Below, one piece after another: positions 31,636 through 40,033 of a stretch of 64,000 bases of DNA; the first letter of the stretch is position 1, and every line of letters starts with the position of its first letter. This stretch comes from Nocardioides sp. SYSU D00065 (GTDB lineage: Bacteria; Actinomycetota; Actinomycetes; Propionibacteriales; Nocardioidaceae). The notes below the pieces were generated by a model. That model had not been told where the DNA came from. It searched no databases and worked only from the letters and a program-made list of their open reading frames with translations. The translations under genes and the position numbers were made by a program. Where the stretch lies: positions 248,001-312,000 of the forward strand of contig NZ_JAFMSX010000004.1 of assembly GCF_017916425.1 (NCBI RefSeq). Direction: 5' to 3'.

Positions 31636-32364
31636 TCAGGACAGCAGGACGACCCCGCCGAGCGCCACCAGCCACGACACGAACGAGCCGAGCAGGAAGT
31701 ACTCCGTCATCTGGTGGACGCGCTCCTGCTCGCGTCGCGACGACAGCTCGGGGAAGCGCAGCAGTCCCTTGGCAGCGACGACCACGCTGGCCGCCGTCAC
31801 CTGGCCGGCCAGGGCGAGGCCCAGGATGAAGATCCGCTCCAGCGGTCCGAGCAGGCGGCCGCCCTTGAGGCGCGTGGGAGGCATCCGGCCGTCGGCGAGA
31901 GGGTGGATGGTGCCGGTCGACTTGAGGACCAGGCGGACCAGCACGTTGCCGGTGGAGAGCTGGACGCCGAACGCGCCGAGCAGCAGCAGGAAACGGTCGG
32001 GGTCCATGCCTTCGAGTGCGGGCAGGGCGACCGAGTCCAACCAGCGCCCCAGCAGCCTGTCCGCCCCGGGCGCGAGTCCGGAGCAGGCCACCGACACGGC
32101 GAGCGCCAGCAGGAAGACGCCGAGCGGCAGCCATGCGGGTCCCGGGTGCCCGAAGCCCCACGTCACCGTCACTCCCCACACGAGCACCGCTGCGACGATC
32201 GCGAACAGGGCGACGACGTCGCGACCACCGGTCAGCCCCGCCAACAGGCCGACGACGAGGGCAACGAGTGCCCCCACGCACTCGGGCAGGTAACGCACCT
32301 TGCGCACGGAGTGGGTGAGGTCCGTGGCGGCGAAGCCGATCAGCATGATCGCGATCCAGCTCAT
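31636..32364 (-). CDS. Membrane protein of the SatD operon, unknown function
   Basis: The 242-residue protein starts at ATG 32364, overlapping the satD stop (ATGA). It has about six hydrophobic segments: WIAIMLIGFAATDLTHSV-like N-terminus, VGALVALVVGLLAGL, VVALFAIVAAVLVWGVTV, LGVFLLALAVSVACSG, FILGLALAGQVTAASVVV, FLLGSFVSWLVALGGVVLL. The loop with GNVLVRLVLKSTGT and RLKGGRLLGPLERIFI suggests DUF3307-type proteins. I infer a SatE-like partner of SatD. Confidence 0.8.
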   Translation of the reverse strand: MSWIAIMLIGFAATDLTHSVRKVRYLPECVGALVALVVGLLAGLTGGRDVVALFAIVAAVLVWGVTVTWGFGHPGPAWLPLGVFLLALAVSVACSGLAPGADRLLGRWLDSVALPALEGMDPDRFLLLLGAFGVQLSTGNVLVRLVLKSTGTIHPLADGRMPPTRLKGGRLLGPLERIFILGLALAGQVTAASVVVAAKGLLRFPELSSRREQERVHQMTEYFLLGSFVSWLVALGGVVLLS

Positions 32365-33011
32365 CGCTGACCATCTCCCTTCTGCGGCCCCAGCATGTCG
32401 TGGGCTGCGACGATCGCCCCCAACCCGTCGGCGCGCACCCGTTGCGACACCGCGGAGGCACTGATGCCGAGCTGCTCGGCGAGCTCGCGCTGCGTATGCT
32501 GCGACAGCAGACCACGCAGCACCGACAGCGAGCGTTCGGACAGCCGGCTGACCCGCTCGTCGCGCAGGACCAGACCGGCGTTGACGAGCCCGGCGTGCGG
32601 TCCGTCGGTGGCGCCGTCGGCCGCGACGTACGCCGTGCGCAGCCAGCGAGATGCTGCCGTGCGCCCGGCACGGGCGGCGGCGTCGATGGCGGCGCGAGCG
32701 GCCCACCACCCGGGACCGTCCTCGATGCCGCCGTCGTCCAGGACGGTCGTGGTCCCCCAGCCGATGCCGTGCCGCACGTCGTGGTCGGGCAGGAGCCGCA
32801 GGCGCACCAGCAGGGAGGCCTGAACCGCCTCCCCGACCGTGCCGAAGGTCCCCTGGTGCTCGTCGCCGGCGGTGATCCACAATGGCCGCACCGGTCGCAG
32901 CAGCTCGTTGACCTCCTGCAGCGCGGCGTCGAGGCGCCGGTGCAGCTCGGCCCGGTCGCGCGAGGACCGGGAGCCCACGAGGTCACCGATCACGGTCGCC
33001 ACGGACGTCAT
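32361..33011 (-). CDS. satD: SatD-family protein with C-terminal helix-turn-helix
   Basis: The 216-residue protein begins MTSVATVIGDLVGSRSSRDR, the typical SatD N-terminus, with a nucleotidyl-cyclase-like ITAGDEHQGTFGTVGEAV in the middle. The last third contains an HTH: LLSQHTQRELAEQLGISASAVSQRVRADG (about 165-193). SatD was named in a Streptococcus acid-tolerance operon; its biochemistry is not established. The HTH makes autoregulation plausible, and a 48-bp nested palindrome lies directly upstream. Confidence 0.88.
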   Translation of the reverse strand: MTSVATVIGDLVGSRSSRDRAELHRRLDAALQEVNELLRPVRPLWITAGDEHQGTFGTVGEAVQASLLVRLRLLPDHDVRHGIGWGTTTVLDDGGIEDGPGWWAARAAIDAAARAGRTAASRWLRTAYVAADGATDGPHAGLVNAGLVLRDERVSRLSERSLSVLRGLLSQHTQRELAEQLGISASAVSQRVRADGLGAIVAAHDMLGPQKGDGQR

Positions 33012-33020
33012 GGCCCAATG

Positions 33021-33068
33021 GTGAAGGTGATTGCTTCATCTGTCTAGAGATGAAGCGTTCGACTTCAC
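33021..33068. promoter_or_regulatory. 48-bp nested palindrome between glnE and satD (candidate SatD operator)
   Basis: GTGAAG (33021), GCTTCATCT (33033), AGATGAAGC (33048) and CTTCAC (33063) are arranged symmetrically with 6-nt gaps around 33044.5. Equivalently, two 17-bp TGAAG-N7-CTTCA palindromes lie at 33022-33038 and 33051-33067. The satD ATG is ten bases away, and the glnE stop lies inside the last arm. It may bind the SatD HTH or end glnE transcription. Confidence 0.75.
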
Positions 33069-36049
33069 TCCCAGAACACGCGCTCGACCACGGCGTGCGC
33101 CCGGCGCGTGGTGCGGAGGTAGTCGTTGAGCAGCTCGTCGGACGAGCCCGGCGGGTAGCCCAGCACGCCGGCCACCGCGGCCCGTTCGCGGGCGTCGCGG
33201 GGCAGCTGGTCCGACGGCCGCCCGCGCACCAGCGTCACCGCGTTGCGCACCCGGCTCACCAGCCGCCACGCCTCCGCCAGCCTCGCTGCGTCGGACTCGG
33301 CGATCAGTCCGGCCTCCACGGCGGCGGCCAGCGCCGGCAGGGTCTGCGGCGTCCGCAGCGCCTCGACCGTCCCCGCGTGGCGCATCTGCAACAGCTGGAC
33401 CGTCCACTCGACGTCGGCGAGCCCGCCGCGCCCGAGCTTGAGGTGCGTCTGGCGATCGGCTCCGCGCGGCAGGCGCTCCTCGTCCACCCGCGCCTTGATC
33501 CGGCGCACCTCGACCACGTCCGCCTCCGATATCCCCGCCTCGGGGAAGCGCAGCGGGTCGACGAGCTCGGTGAACCGCCGCCGCAGGCCTTCGTCGCCGG
33601 CGACCGGGTCGGCGCGCAGCAGGGCCTGGAACTCCCACACGTGCGACCACTTCGCGTAGTAGGCCGCGTAGGACTCCACCGTGCGCACCATCGGGCCGTT
33701 CCTGCCCTCGGGCCGGAGGTCGGGGTCGACCTCCAGCGGCGGGTCGCTGGCGGGCAGCGCGAGCAGCCGTCGCACCTCTGCGACCACCGCCTGGGCGAAC
33801 GACGAGGCGACCTGCGGATCGGCGCCGTCGACGGGCTCGTGCACGAACATCACGTCGGCGTCGCTGCCGTAGGACAGCTCGAAGCCGCCGTAGCGGCCCA
33901 TCGCGATCACCGCCAGCCGGCTGGGCGCGTCCGGCAGGCCGCGCTGGCGGCGCACCGACTCCGTGGCGATGTCGAAGGCGGCCTGCAGGGTGGCGTCGGT
34001 GAGCCGGCTCAGGCCCTGGCCGACCAGCGCCACGTCCGTCCCGGCCACCAGCTCGCCGCACGCGATGCGCAGCAGCTCGCGCCGGCGTACGGCCCGGACG
34101 GCGACGATCGCCGCCTCCGGTGACTCGGCTCGCTCGACCAGCGCCCGCATCTCGGCCAGCACCGCCTCGGCGGTCAGCGGCTCCAGCGGCTCCCCCAGCA
34201 TCTTCACGCCCTGGGGCTCGCGCTCGAGCAGGTCGGTGGCATAGCGGGAGGTGCCCAGGACGTGCGCGAGCCGCTGGGCGACCTCACCCTCGTCGCGCAG
34301 CATCGTCAGGTACCACGGCGTCCGCCCCAGGCTCTCGCTGATCCGGCGGAACCCGAACAGCCCGGCGTCGGGGTCGGGCGAGTCCGCGAACCACTCCAGC
34401 AGCACCGGCAGCAGCGTGCGCTGGATGTCGGAGGTGCGGGACACGCCGCGGGTGAGCGCCTCGAGGTGGCGCAGCGCTGCCTTGGGGTCGGCGTACCCGA
34501 GTGCCGACAGCCGCGCCTCGGCCGCGTCGAGCGAGAGCCGAGCCTCGTCCCCGGCCAGCTTGGCCACGGCCCCGAGCAGCGGGCGGTAGAACAGCTTCTC
34601 GTGCAGCCGCCGCACCTCGCGGCGGTGGTGGCGCCACTGCCGCTCGATCTGCTCGGCCGGCTCGGAGAAGTAGCCCAGCGAGCGGCCCAGCCGGCGCAGC
34701 GACGACTCGTCCTCGGGCAGGACGTGCGTACGACGCAGCTGGTGCAGCTGGATGCGGTGCTCGAGCGTGCGGAGGAACGAGTAGGCCTCGTGCAGCCTCT
34801 CGCCGTCCTCACGACCGACGTAGCCGCCCTCCGTCAGTCGCGCCAGCGCACTGAGCGTGGCCGCGTCGCGCAGCGAGGGGTCCACCCGGCCGTGGACCAG
34901 CTGCAGGAGCTGGACCGCGAACTCGACGTCGCGCAGTCCTCCCGAGCCGAGCTTGAGCTGACGCTCGGCCTCGTGGGCGGGGATGTGCTCGATCACCCGG
35001 CGACGCATCCCCTGGACCTCGGTGACGAAGCCGTCGCGCTCGGCGGCGGTCCACACCATCGGCTCGATCATCTCGAGGTAGTCCCGGCCCAGGGCCAGGT
35101 CGCCGGCCACCGGCCGGGCCTTGAGCAGCGCCTGGAACTCCCAGGTCTTGGCCCACTTCTCGTAGTAGCCGCGGTGGCTGGCGAGGGTGCGCACCAGTGG
35201 CCCCTGGCTGCCCTCGGGACGCAAGTTGGCGTCGACGGGCCAGATGGTGCCCTCGCGCGTGTGGTCGGAGCAGATCCGCATCAGGTGCGAGGCGAGCTGG
35301 GTGGCGGTCCGCAGGGCCGCCTGCTCGTCGGCGCCCTCGGCCGGCTCGTGGACGAAGACCACGTCGACGTCGGAGACGTAGTTGAGCTCGTGCCCTCCGC
35401 ACTTGCCCATCGCGACCACCGCGAGCCGGACCGCGTGCGCCGCCTCCCCCAGGCGCGCCCGGGCCACCGCCAGGGCCGCGTCGAGAGTGGCCGCGGCGAG
35501 GTCGGACAGCTCGGCCGCCACGTCGTCGACGCCCACGTGGTGGGCCAGGTCGCGGGCGGCGAGCCGCAGCAGGATCCGCCGGTGCTCCACGCGCAGCGCG
35601 TCGACCGCCTCCGCGTCGGGCATCCGCGCCACCGGCTCGGCGTCGTGGGGGTCGGCCCCGACCGCGGTCAGCAGCGCCTCGCGCACGGCGTACGCCGCCG
35701 GGCGGGTGCTGCCGAGCGTCGGGTCGGTCAGCTCGCGCCAGTGGTCGGGGTGCCGCGAGAGGTGGTGGGCGAGCGCCTCGCTGGCCCCGAGCACCGCGCA
35801 CAGGCGCATGGCCGTGCCCTCGTCGTCGGCGATCGCCCGCAGGACGGTCCCGGGGTCGCCCCCGCCGTCTGCGACCGCCTCGGTGAGGCGCAGGAGGGCG
35901 GCCAGGGCGGAGTCGGGGTCGGCCGACGCCGACAGCGGTCCGACCAGCTCCGGGCCGCACCCGCCGAGCAGCGCGAGGTCGCGCAGCGCCCCCGTCCCGT
36001 CGCGGAACCCGCGCCGCACGAGCTGGCCGGCCGTCACGTCCTGCGCCAC
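33065..36049 (-). CDS. glnE: Bifunctional glutamine synthetase adenylyltransferase/deadenylylase
   Basis: The 994-residue protein has two tandem GlnE nucleotidyltransferase units: GKCGGHELNYVSDVDVVFVHEP with LGSGGLRDVEFAVQLLQ in the N-half, and GRYGGFELSYGSDADVMFVHEP with LGRGGLADVEWTVQLLQ in the C-half. The C-half adenylylates, the N-half deadenylylates glutamine synthetase. It starts at GTG 36049. The neighbouring glnA2-type gene is not an evident substrate (see GlnA). The stop codon lies within the palindrome in front of satD. Confidence 0.97.
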   Translation of the reverse strand: MAQDVTAGQLVRRGFRDGTGALRDLALLGGCGPELVGPLSASADPDSALAALLRLTEAVADGGGDPGTVLRAIADDEGTAMRLCAVLGASEALAHHLSRHPDHWRELTDPTLGSTRPAAYAVREALLTAVGADPHDAEPVARMPDAEAVDALRVEHRRILLRLAARDLAHHVGVDDVAAELSDLAAATLDAALAVARARLGEAAHAVRLAVVAMGKCGGHELNYVSDVDVVFVHEPAEGADEQAALRTATQLASHLMRICSDHTREGTIWPVDANLRPEGSQGPLVRTLASHRGYYEKWAKTWEFQALLKARPVAGDLALGRDYLEMIEPMVWTAAERDGFVTEVQGMRRRVIEHIPAHEAERQLKLGSGGLRDVEFAVQLLQLVHGRVDPSLRDAATLSALARLTEGGYVGREDGERLHEAYSFLRTLEHRIQLHQLRRTHVLPEDESSLRRLGRSLGYFSEPAEQIERQWRHHRREVRRLHEKLFYRPLLGAVAKLAGDEARLSLDAAEARLSALGYADPKAALRHLEALTRGVSRTSDIQRTLLPVLLEWFADSPDPDAGLFGFRRISESLGRTPWYLTMLRDEGEVAQRLAHVLGTSRYATDLLEREPQGVKMLGEPLEPLTAEAVLAEMRALVERAESPEAAIVAVRAVRRRELLRIACGELVAGTDVALVGQGLSRLTDATLQAAFDIATESVRRQRGLPDAPSRLAVIAMGRYGGFELSYGSDADVMFVHEPVDGADPQVASSFAQAVVAEVRRLLALPASDPPLEVDPDLRPEGRNGPMVRTVESYAAYYAKWSHVWEFQALLRADPVAGDEGLRRRFTELVDPLRFPEAGISEADVVEVRRIKARVDEERLPRGADRQTHLKLGRGGLADVEWTVQLLQMRHAGTVEALRTPQTLPALAAAVEAGLIAESDAARLAEAWRLVSRVRNAVTLVRGRPSDQLPRDARERAAVAGVLGYPPGSSDELLNDYLRTTRRAHAVVERVFWE

Positions 36050-36179
36050 GGTCGCGCTCAGCCCCGGCGCGACGTGGCGCCGACGCCGGACGGCTCGTGC
36101 TCGTCGATCACGTCGCCGATCCTATGCCCGGGACGCACGGTCCCGTGGGGAGCGCCCGCTCCAGCCGGTGACGCTCGGG

Positions 36180-37526
36180 CTAGAGGACCGGGAGCATCCG
36201 GTCGCGCTCGTAGGCGGTGACCTGGCCCCGGTACTCCTCCCACTCCGCGCGCTTGTTGCGGAGGAAGAAGTCGAAGACGTGCTCGCCCAGGGTCTCGGCG
36301 AGCAGCTCGGAGTCCTCGGCGATGCCGATCGCGTCGTGCAGGCTCTTGGGCAGCGGCGCGATCCCCAGCGCCTTGCGCTCGCGCTCGGTGAGGGACCACA
36401 CGTCGTCCTCGGCCTCGCGCGGCAGCTCGTAGCCCTCCTCGATCCCCTTCATGCCGGCGGCCAGGACCACGGCGAAGGCGAGGTAGGGGTTGCAGGCGGC
36501 GTCGACGGTGCGCAGCTCGATGCGGGTCGACTGGCCCTTGTTGGGCTTGTACATCGGCACGCGGATCATCGCGGAGCGGTTGTTGTGGCCCCAGCAGATC
36601 GACGAGGGCGCCTCGCCGCCGCCGAGCAGCCGCTTGTAGGAGTTGACCCACTGGTTGGTCACCACGCTGATCTCGCTGGCGTGGCGCAGGATCCCGGCGA
36701 TGAACTGCTGACCGGTCCGCGACAGCTGGTACTGGGCGCCGGCCTCGAAGAAGGCGTTGCGGTCGCCCTCGAACAGCGAGACGTGCGTGTGCATGCCCGA
36801 GCCGGGGTGGGTGGTGAACGGCTTGGGCATGAAGGAGGCCCAGATGTCCTGGCCGAGCGCGACCTCGCGGATGACGGTGCGGAAGGTCATGATGTTGTCG
36901 GCCGTGGTGAGCGCGTCGGCGTACCTCAGGTCGATCTCCTGCTGGCCCGGGCCGCCCTCGTGGTGGCTGAACTCCACCGAGATGCCCATCGCCTCGAGCA
37001 TCGTGATCGCCTCGCGGCGGAAGTCCGCACCCCGGGACTGCGCGGTGTGGTCGAAGAACCCGCTGCGGTCGACGGGCTGCGGCTCGTCACCCTTCCCGGG
37101 CACGTCCTTGAACAGGTAGAACTCGATCTCGGGGTGGGTGTAGAACGTGAAGCCCTTGTCCGCCGCTGCCCCCAGGGTGCGCTTCAGCACGTGGCGCGGG
37201 TCGGCGTACGAGGGGCTGCCGTCGGGCATCACGATGTCGCAGAACATGCGAGCCGTGGCCGGTCCGCCGTCGTCGCCGGTGCGCCAGGGCAGGATCTGGA
37301 ACGTCGAGGCATCGGGGTGGGCGAGCATGTCGGACTCGTAGACGCGGGCGAAGCCCTCGATGGCCGAGCCGTCGAAGCCGATGCCCTCCTCGAAGGCGTT
37401 CTCCAGCTCGGCCGGCGCCACGCTCACGCTCTTGAGAAAGCCGAGCACGTCGGTGAACCACAGCCGGACGAACCGGACGTCGCGCTCCTCGAGCGCGCGC
37501 AGTACGAAGTCCTCTTGCTTGCCCAT
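36180..37526 (-). CDS. glnA: Glutamine synthetase type I, GlnA2-like (lacks adenylylation tyrosine)
   Basis: The 448-residue enzyme has GSI motifs: GFDGSAIEGFARVYESDM, PEIEFYLF, GPGQQEIDLRYADAL, GSGMHTHVSLF, NSYKRLLGGGEAPS and RIELRTVDAACNPYLAFAV. It makes glutamine from glutamate, NH3 and ATP. Aligned with E. coli NLYDLPPEE, the segment DDVWSLTERER has Trp377 where the adenylylated Tyr would be, as in mycobacterial GlnA2. It therefore escapes GlnE control despite lying next to glnE. Confidence 0.95.
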   Translation of the reverse strand: MGKQEDFVLRALEERDVRFVRLWFTDVLGFLKSVSVAPAELENAFEEGIGFDGSAIEGFARVYESDMLAHPDASTFQILPWRTGDDGGPATARMFCDIVMPDGSPSYADPRHVLKRTLGAAADKGFTFYTHPEIEFYLFKDVPGKGDEPQPVDRSGFFDHTAQSRGADFRREAITMLEAMGISVEFSHHEGGPGQQEIDLRYADALTTADNIMTFRTVIREVALGQDIWASFMPKPFTTHPGSGMHTHVSLFEGDRNAFFEAGAQYQLSRTGQQFIAGILRHASEISVVTNQWVNSYKRLLGGGEAPSSICWGHNNRSAMIRVPMYKPNKGQSTRIELRTVDAACNPYLAFAVVLAAGMKGIEEGYELPREAEDDVWSLTERERKALGIAPLPKSLHDAIGIAEDSELLAETLGEHVFDFFLRNKRAEWEEYRGQVTAYERDRMLPVL

Positions 37527-37615
37527 GGCACCAGCCTAGGGGGCGTCGGCTGGCATCCCGCCCGGTGGCTGCGGTGTGGGCCCGACGGGCCGCGGTCACC
37601 GGTCCCGGTCAGCGG

Positions 37616-38374
37616 TCAGTGCTCGCCGTCCGAGGGCAGGCGGCTGCTGATGACGGCCTCGCGACGCGCCCGGTCGGCGACGTGCAGGTCGCGCAGCACG
37701 CGCCGCAGCTGGGCCTCGTCGGGCACCAGGCCGAAGCGCAGGTGGATGCCCGGGGGGTCCGGCTCGCGGTCCATCGGCAGCAGCAGCCGGCTGAGTCGCC
37801 AGCGGTACGACGGCGCGCCGGCGACCGCGGTGAGGACGAGGGCTGCCCAGCGCGTCCCGAGGTTCTCGTGCACCACGGCACCGACGTCGTCCCACGCCAG
37901 CTCGCTGTCGATGCCTGCGCCGTGCAGCTCGACGAGGTCGGCGGAGATCCGCAGCTCGGGACGCCTCGCCCACGCGCGCCACATCTCGGCGGCCAGGACC
38001 AGCAAGAACACCGCCGGCAGACCGGCCACCACGCGCACGCCGGCCCGGTCGTCGAGGACCGCGGCGAGGGCGAGCCCGGCGCCGAGCACCGTGAGGACCA
38101 CGGCGACGGCCGGGACCTGCCCGCGCTCACCGAGCCCGAGCGCCCAGGCCGGCCGGCCGCGCAGCTCGGTGCGGCGCCACGTGGACACGCTGCGCCGCTG
38201 CCCGAGCGCGACCAACACTGCCACGGACAGCATGAACGCGCCGACGACGCCGTTGAGGAGGCGCTGGTCGTCCCGGGTCCCGGCCAACCAGAGGGCGCCG
38301 ACACCGATGACACCGGTGATGAGGACGGTGAAGATCCCGACGGGACGGGAGGTGAAGGCGTTGCGCCCCGCCAC
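37616..38374 (-). CDS. Membrane protein of unknown function, PH-like C-terminus
   Basis: The 252-residue product, from GTG 38374, begins VAGRNAFTSRPVGIFTVLITGVIGVGALWL and has about four hydrophobic segments (two near 10-65, two near 95-145). The C-terminal 100 residues (LRISADLVELHGAGIDSELAWDDV, WRLSRLLLPMDREPDPPG) look like a bPH2-type domain. The frame extends upstream but overlaps the Gly-zipper gene; the GTG four bases after that gene's stop fits an operon. Confidence 0.65.
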   Translation of the reverse strand: MAGRNAFTSRPVGIFTVLITGVIGVGALWLAGTRDDQRLLNGVVGAFMLSVAVLVALGQRRSVSTWRRTELRGRPAWALGLGERGQVPAVAVVLTVLGAGLALAAVLDDRAGVRVVAGLPAVFLLVLAAEMWRAWARRPELRISADLVELHGAGIDSELAWDDVGAVVHENLGTRWAALVLTAVAGAPSYRWRLSRLLLPMDREPDPPGIHLRFGLVPDEAQLRRVLRDLHVADRARREAVISSRLPSDGEH

Positions 38375-38378
38375 CCGC

Positions 38379-38732
38379 TCAGAAGATCGAGTCAAAGACG
38401 TCTCCCACTCCCTCGCCGATCGCGCCGAACGTCTCGCCGATCTCCTCGACGCCGTCGACGACGGCCCCGCCCCAGTCGCCGAGGGTGTCGGCGCCGGAGT
38501 CGAAGAGGCTGTCGATCGCGCCCGAGGTGAAGGCACCCACCACCGTACCGACGGCGGCGCCGACGATCACGCCGGCCGCCGTGCCGACGCCGGGGATCGG
38601 CACGAAGCTGCCGACGACGCCGCCGATGTAGGCACCTGAGGCGGCGCCCGCGGCGATGGACGCGATCGCCGGGACCGCGTTGGAGGTGATCGCCTGGGCG
38701 GGACCCTCCTCCTCCCCAGTTCGAGAGCGCAC
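38379..38732 (-). CDS. Small Gly/Ala-rich (glycine-zipper-like) protein of unknown function
   Basis: The 117-residue frame (GTG 38732) has a Gly-zipper stretch: GAASGAYIGGVVGSFVPIPGVG, then VIVGAAVGTVVGAFTSGAI, followed by an amphipathic acidic tail (DGVEEIGETFGAIGEGV). It could insert in or shape membranes; the pattern also resembles the C-terminal part of some secreted WXG/LXG proteins. No Shine-Dalgarno is visible, and the frame stays open through 38733-38826, so the true N-terminus is uncertain. Confidence 0.55.
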   Translation of the reverse strand: MRSRTGEEEGPAQAITSNAVPAIASIAAGAASGAYIGGVVGSFVPIPGVGTAAGVIVGAAVGTVVGAFTSGAIDSLFDSGADTLGDWGGAVVDGVEEIGETFGAIGEGVGDVFDSIF

Positions 38733-38826
38733 GGCGCGCGGCGGGGTGGTCAGCGTCGAGCCGGTCGGCCCCGGGAAGGGCGGGTAGTCGCGCGGCAGCC
38801 TGCGCGTCTCGGAGACGGGCGCGCGG

Positions 38827-39435
38827 TCAGCGGCAGACGTTGACGTCCTGGGAGCCGAGGACGCCGTCCCAGACCTCGCGCATCGGCCCGACCCAGCTCT
38901 CGGTGGTCGGCACGAACGCGATGCTGCCGGGCACCTTCCCGTGCACGCCGTCCACCTCGACCTCCTCGACGACGAGCGGGACGGTGACCGCGCGGCGTCG
39001 GACGCCCTCCCAGCAGGCGGAGGCCTTCTTCTTCGTCACCGCCTCCTCGAGGGTGACGGGGTCGCCCACGCGCTCGCCGTTGTAGCGCCAGGCGACGGTG
39101 GTGACGTAGCCGGTGTGGCCCTCCCACGGCGCGCGCACCGTGACGGACATCCCCCAGGTGCGCTTGGTCGGCACGCGGAAGGTGACCTTCCCGTCCTCGA
39201 CCTCACGGGTGCGGGACTCCCACACGTGCACCACGTCGGCGTCCAGGGTGCCCCGGGCGTTGACGAGCTGGATCTCGCAGCCCTCGCAGTCCTCGACGGT
39301 GAACGTCAGGCGGGTGCGCTGCTCGGCGGCGCGCTCCTCGGTGAAGGCCGCGCCCGCCGCGCCCATGGGCGCGAGCACGGTGGCGAGCAGGGCGCTGGCG
39401 ACGGCGCTCACGAGGACGGTGGTTCGGTTGTTCAT
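38827..39435 (-). CDS. Secreted protein of unknown function
   Basis: The 202-residue precursor starts at ATG 39435 with GGAG upstream. It has a signal peptide (VLVSAVASALLATVLAPMGAAGA, to about 28). The mature part is beta-rich with a CEGC pair (VEDCEGCEIQLVNA) and later cysteines (ASACWEGV, DVNVCR) that may form disulphides. It lies in a block of secreted-protein genes around the two-component system at 40034-42044. I do not recognise the family. Confidence 0.75.
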   Translation of the reverse strand: MNNRTTVLVSAVASALLATVLAPMGAAGAAFTEERAAEQRTRLTFTVEDCEGCEIQLVNARGTLDADVVHVWESRTREVEDGKVTFRVPTKRTWGMSVTVRAPWEGHTGYVTTVAWRYNGERVGDPVTLEEAVTKKKASACWEGVRRRAVTVPLVVEEVEVDGVHGKVPGSIAFVPTTESWVGPMREVWDGVLGSQDVNVCR

Positions 39436-39503
39436 GGTGTCTCCTGTGGTGTGTTCTGTCCCCCTCTGGACGCGAACCACCGTCCGCGGGTTGCAACGAC
39501 TTC

Positions 39504-39932
39504 TCAGTCGTCGCCCAACGTGTTCCGCTCCACCTCCGCCAGGGTCGGTCGGCCGCGGTTGCAGAAGACCTCGAGGTCCACCGAGTTCCGCCCGTCGCTG
39601 AAGACGGCGTCGACGTCGTCGTCGGGTCCCTTCTCCCAGCTGACGACCCGCCACCCGCCCGGCCGGTCGGGTCGCACGCCGACGCCGTACGCCCAGGTGT
39701 CACGACACTCCACCACGAACGCCCCCCACTCCCCGGCGACCTCGTCGCGCACCCGCGGGCCCGTCGGCGAGGGGACCGACGCGTCCACGACGTCGCCGCG
39801 GAGCACCTCGTCGCCCACCGGACCGCGGTCGCGGATCGTGGCGCCCACGGTCGAGACGGCGAAGACGCCGGCCATGACGGCGACGGCCGTGGTGGCAGCC
39901 CACAGGCCCACGAGCAGCATCCGACGTCGCAC
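39504..39932 (-). CDS. Secreted or membrane-anchored small protein of unknown function
   Basis: The 142-residue product (GTG 39932) has an Arg-rich start and one hydrophobic segment (MLLVGLWAATTAVAVMAGVFAV), so it is a signal-anchored or secreted protein. The exterior part has two cysteines (FVVECRDTWAYG, LEVFCNRGRP) and no known domain. It is divergent from the response-regulator gene, with shared half-site repeats between (39978-39994). Confidence 0.7.
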   Translation of the reverse strand: MRRRMLLVGLWAATTAVAVMAGVFAVSTVGATIRDRGPVGDEVLRGDVVDASVPSPTGPRVRDEVAGEWGAFVVECRDTWAYGVGVRPDRPGGWRVVSWEKGPDDDVDAVFSDGRNSVDLEVFCNRGRPTLAEVERNTLGDD

Positions 39933-39977
39933 CCGCCCATCGTGCCCGGCGCCGGGTCAGCGCGACGACAGGGCGTG

Positions 39978-39994
39978 GTTAAGGCACGGCTAAC
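39978..39994. promoter_or_regulatory. Direct repeat (GTTAAG, GCTAAC at 11 bp) in the divergent promoter of the two-component system
   Basis: GTTAAG at 39978 and GCTAAC at 39989 are one helical turn apart, the usual geometry for OmpR-family regulators. They lie between the divergent genes at 39932 and 40034. Similar half-sites recur at 42921-42959. Confidence 0.5.
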
Positions 39995-40033
39995 GGTGAC
40001 GGTGCGGCGTCGCCCGGAAGGTACGGTCACGGC

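Noticed and set aside
33036..34061. Second gene inside glnE on the same strand
   Set aside because: It is an Arg/Gly/Ala-rich alternative frame of the high-GC glnE gene with no recognisable motif, as are many similar frames in this window.
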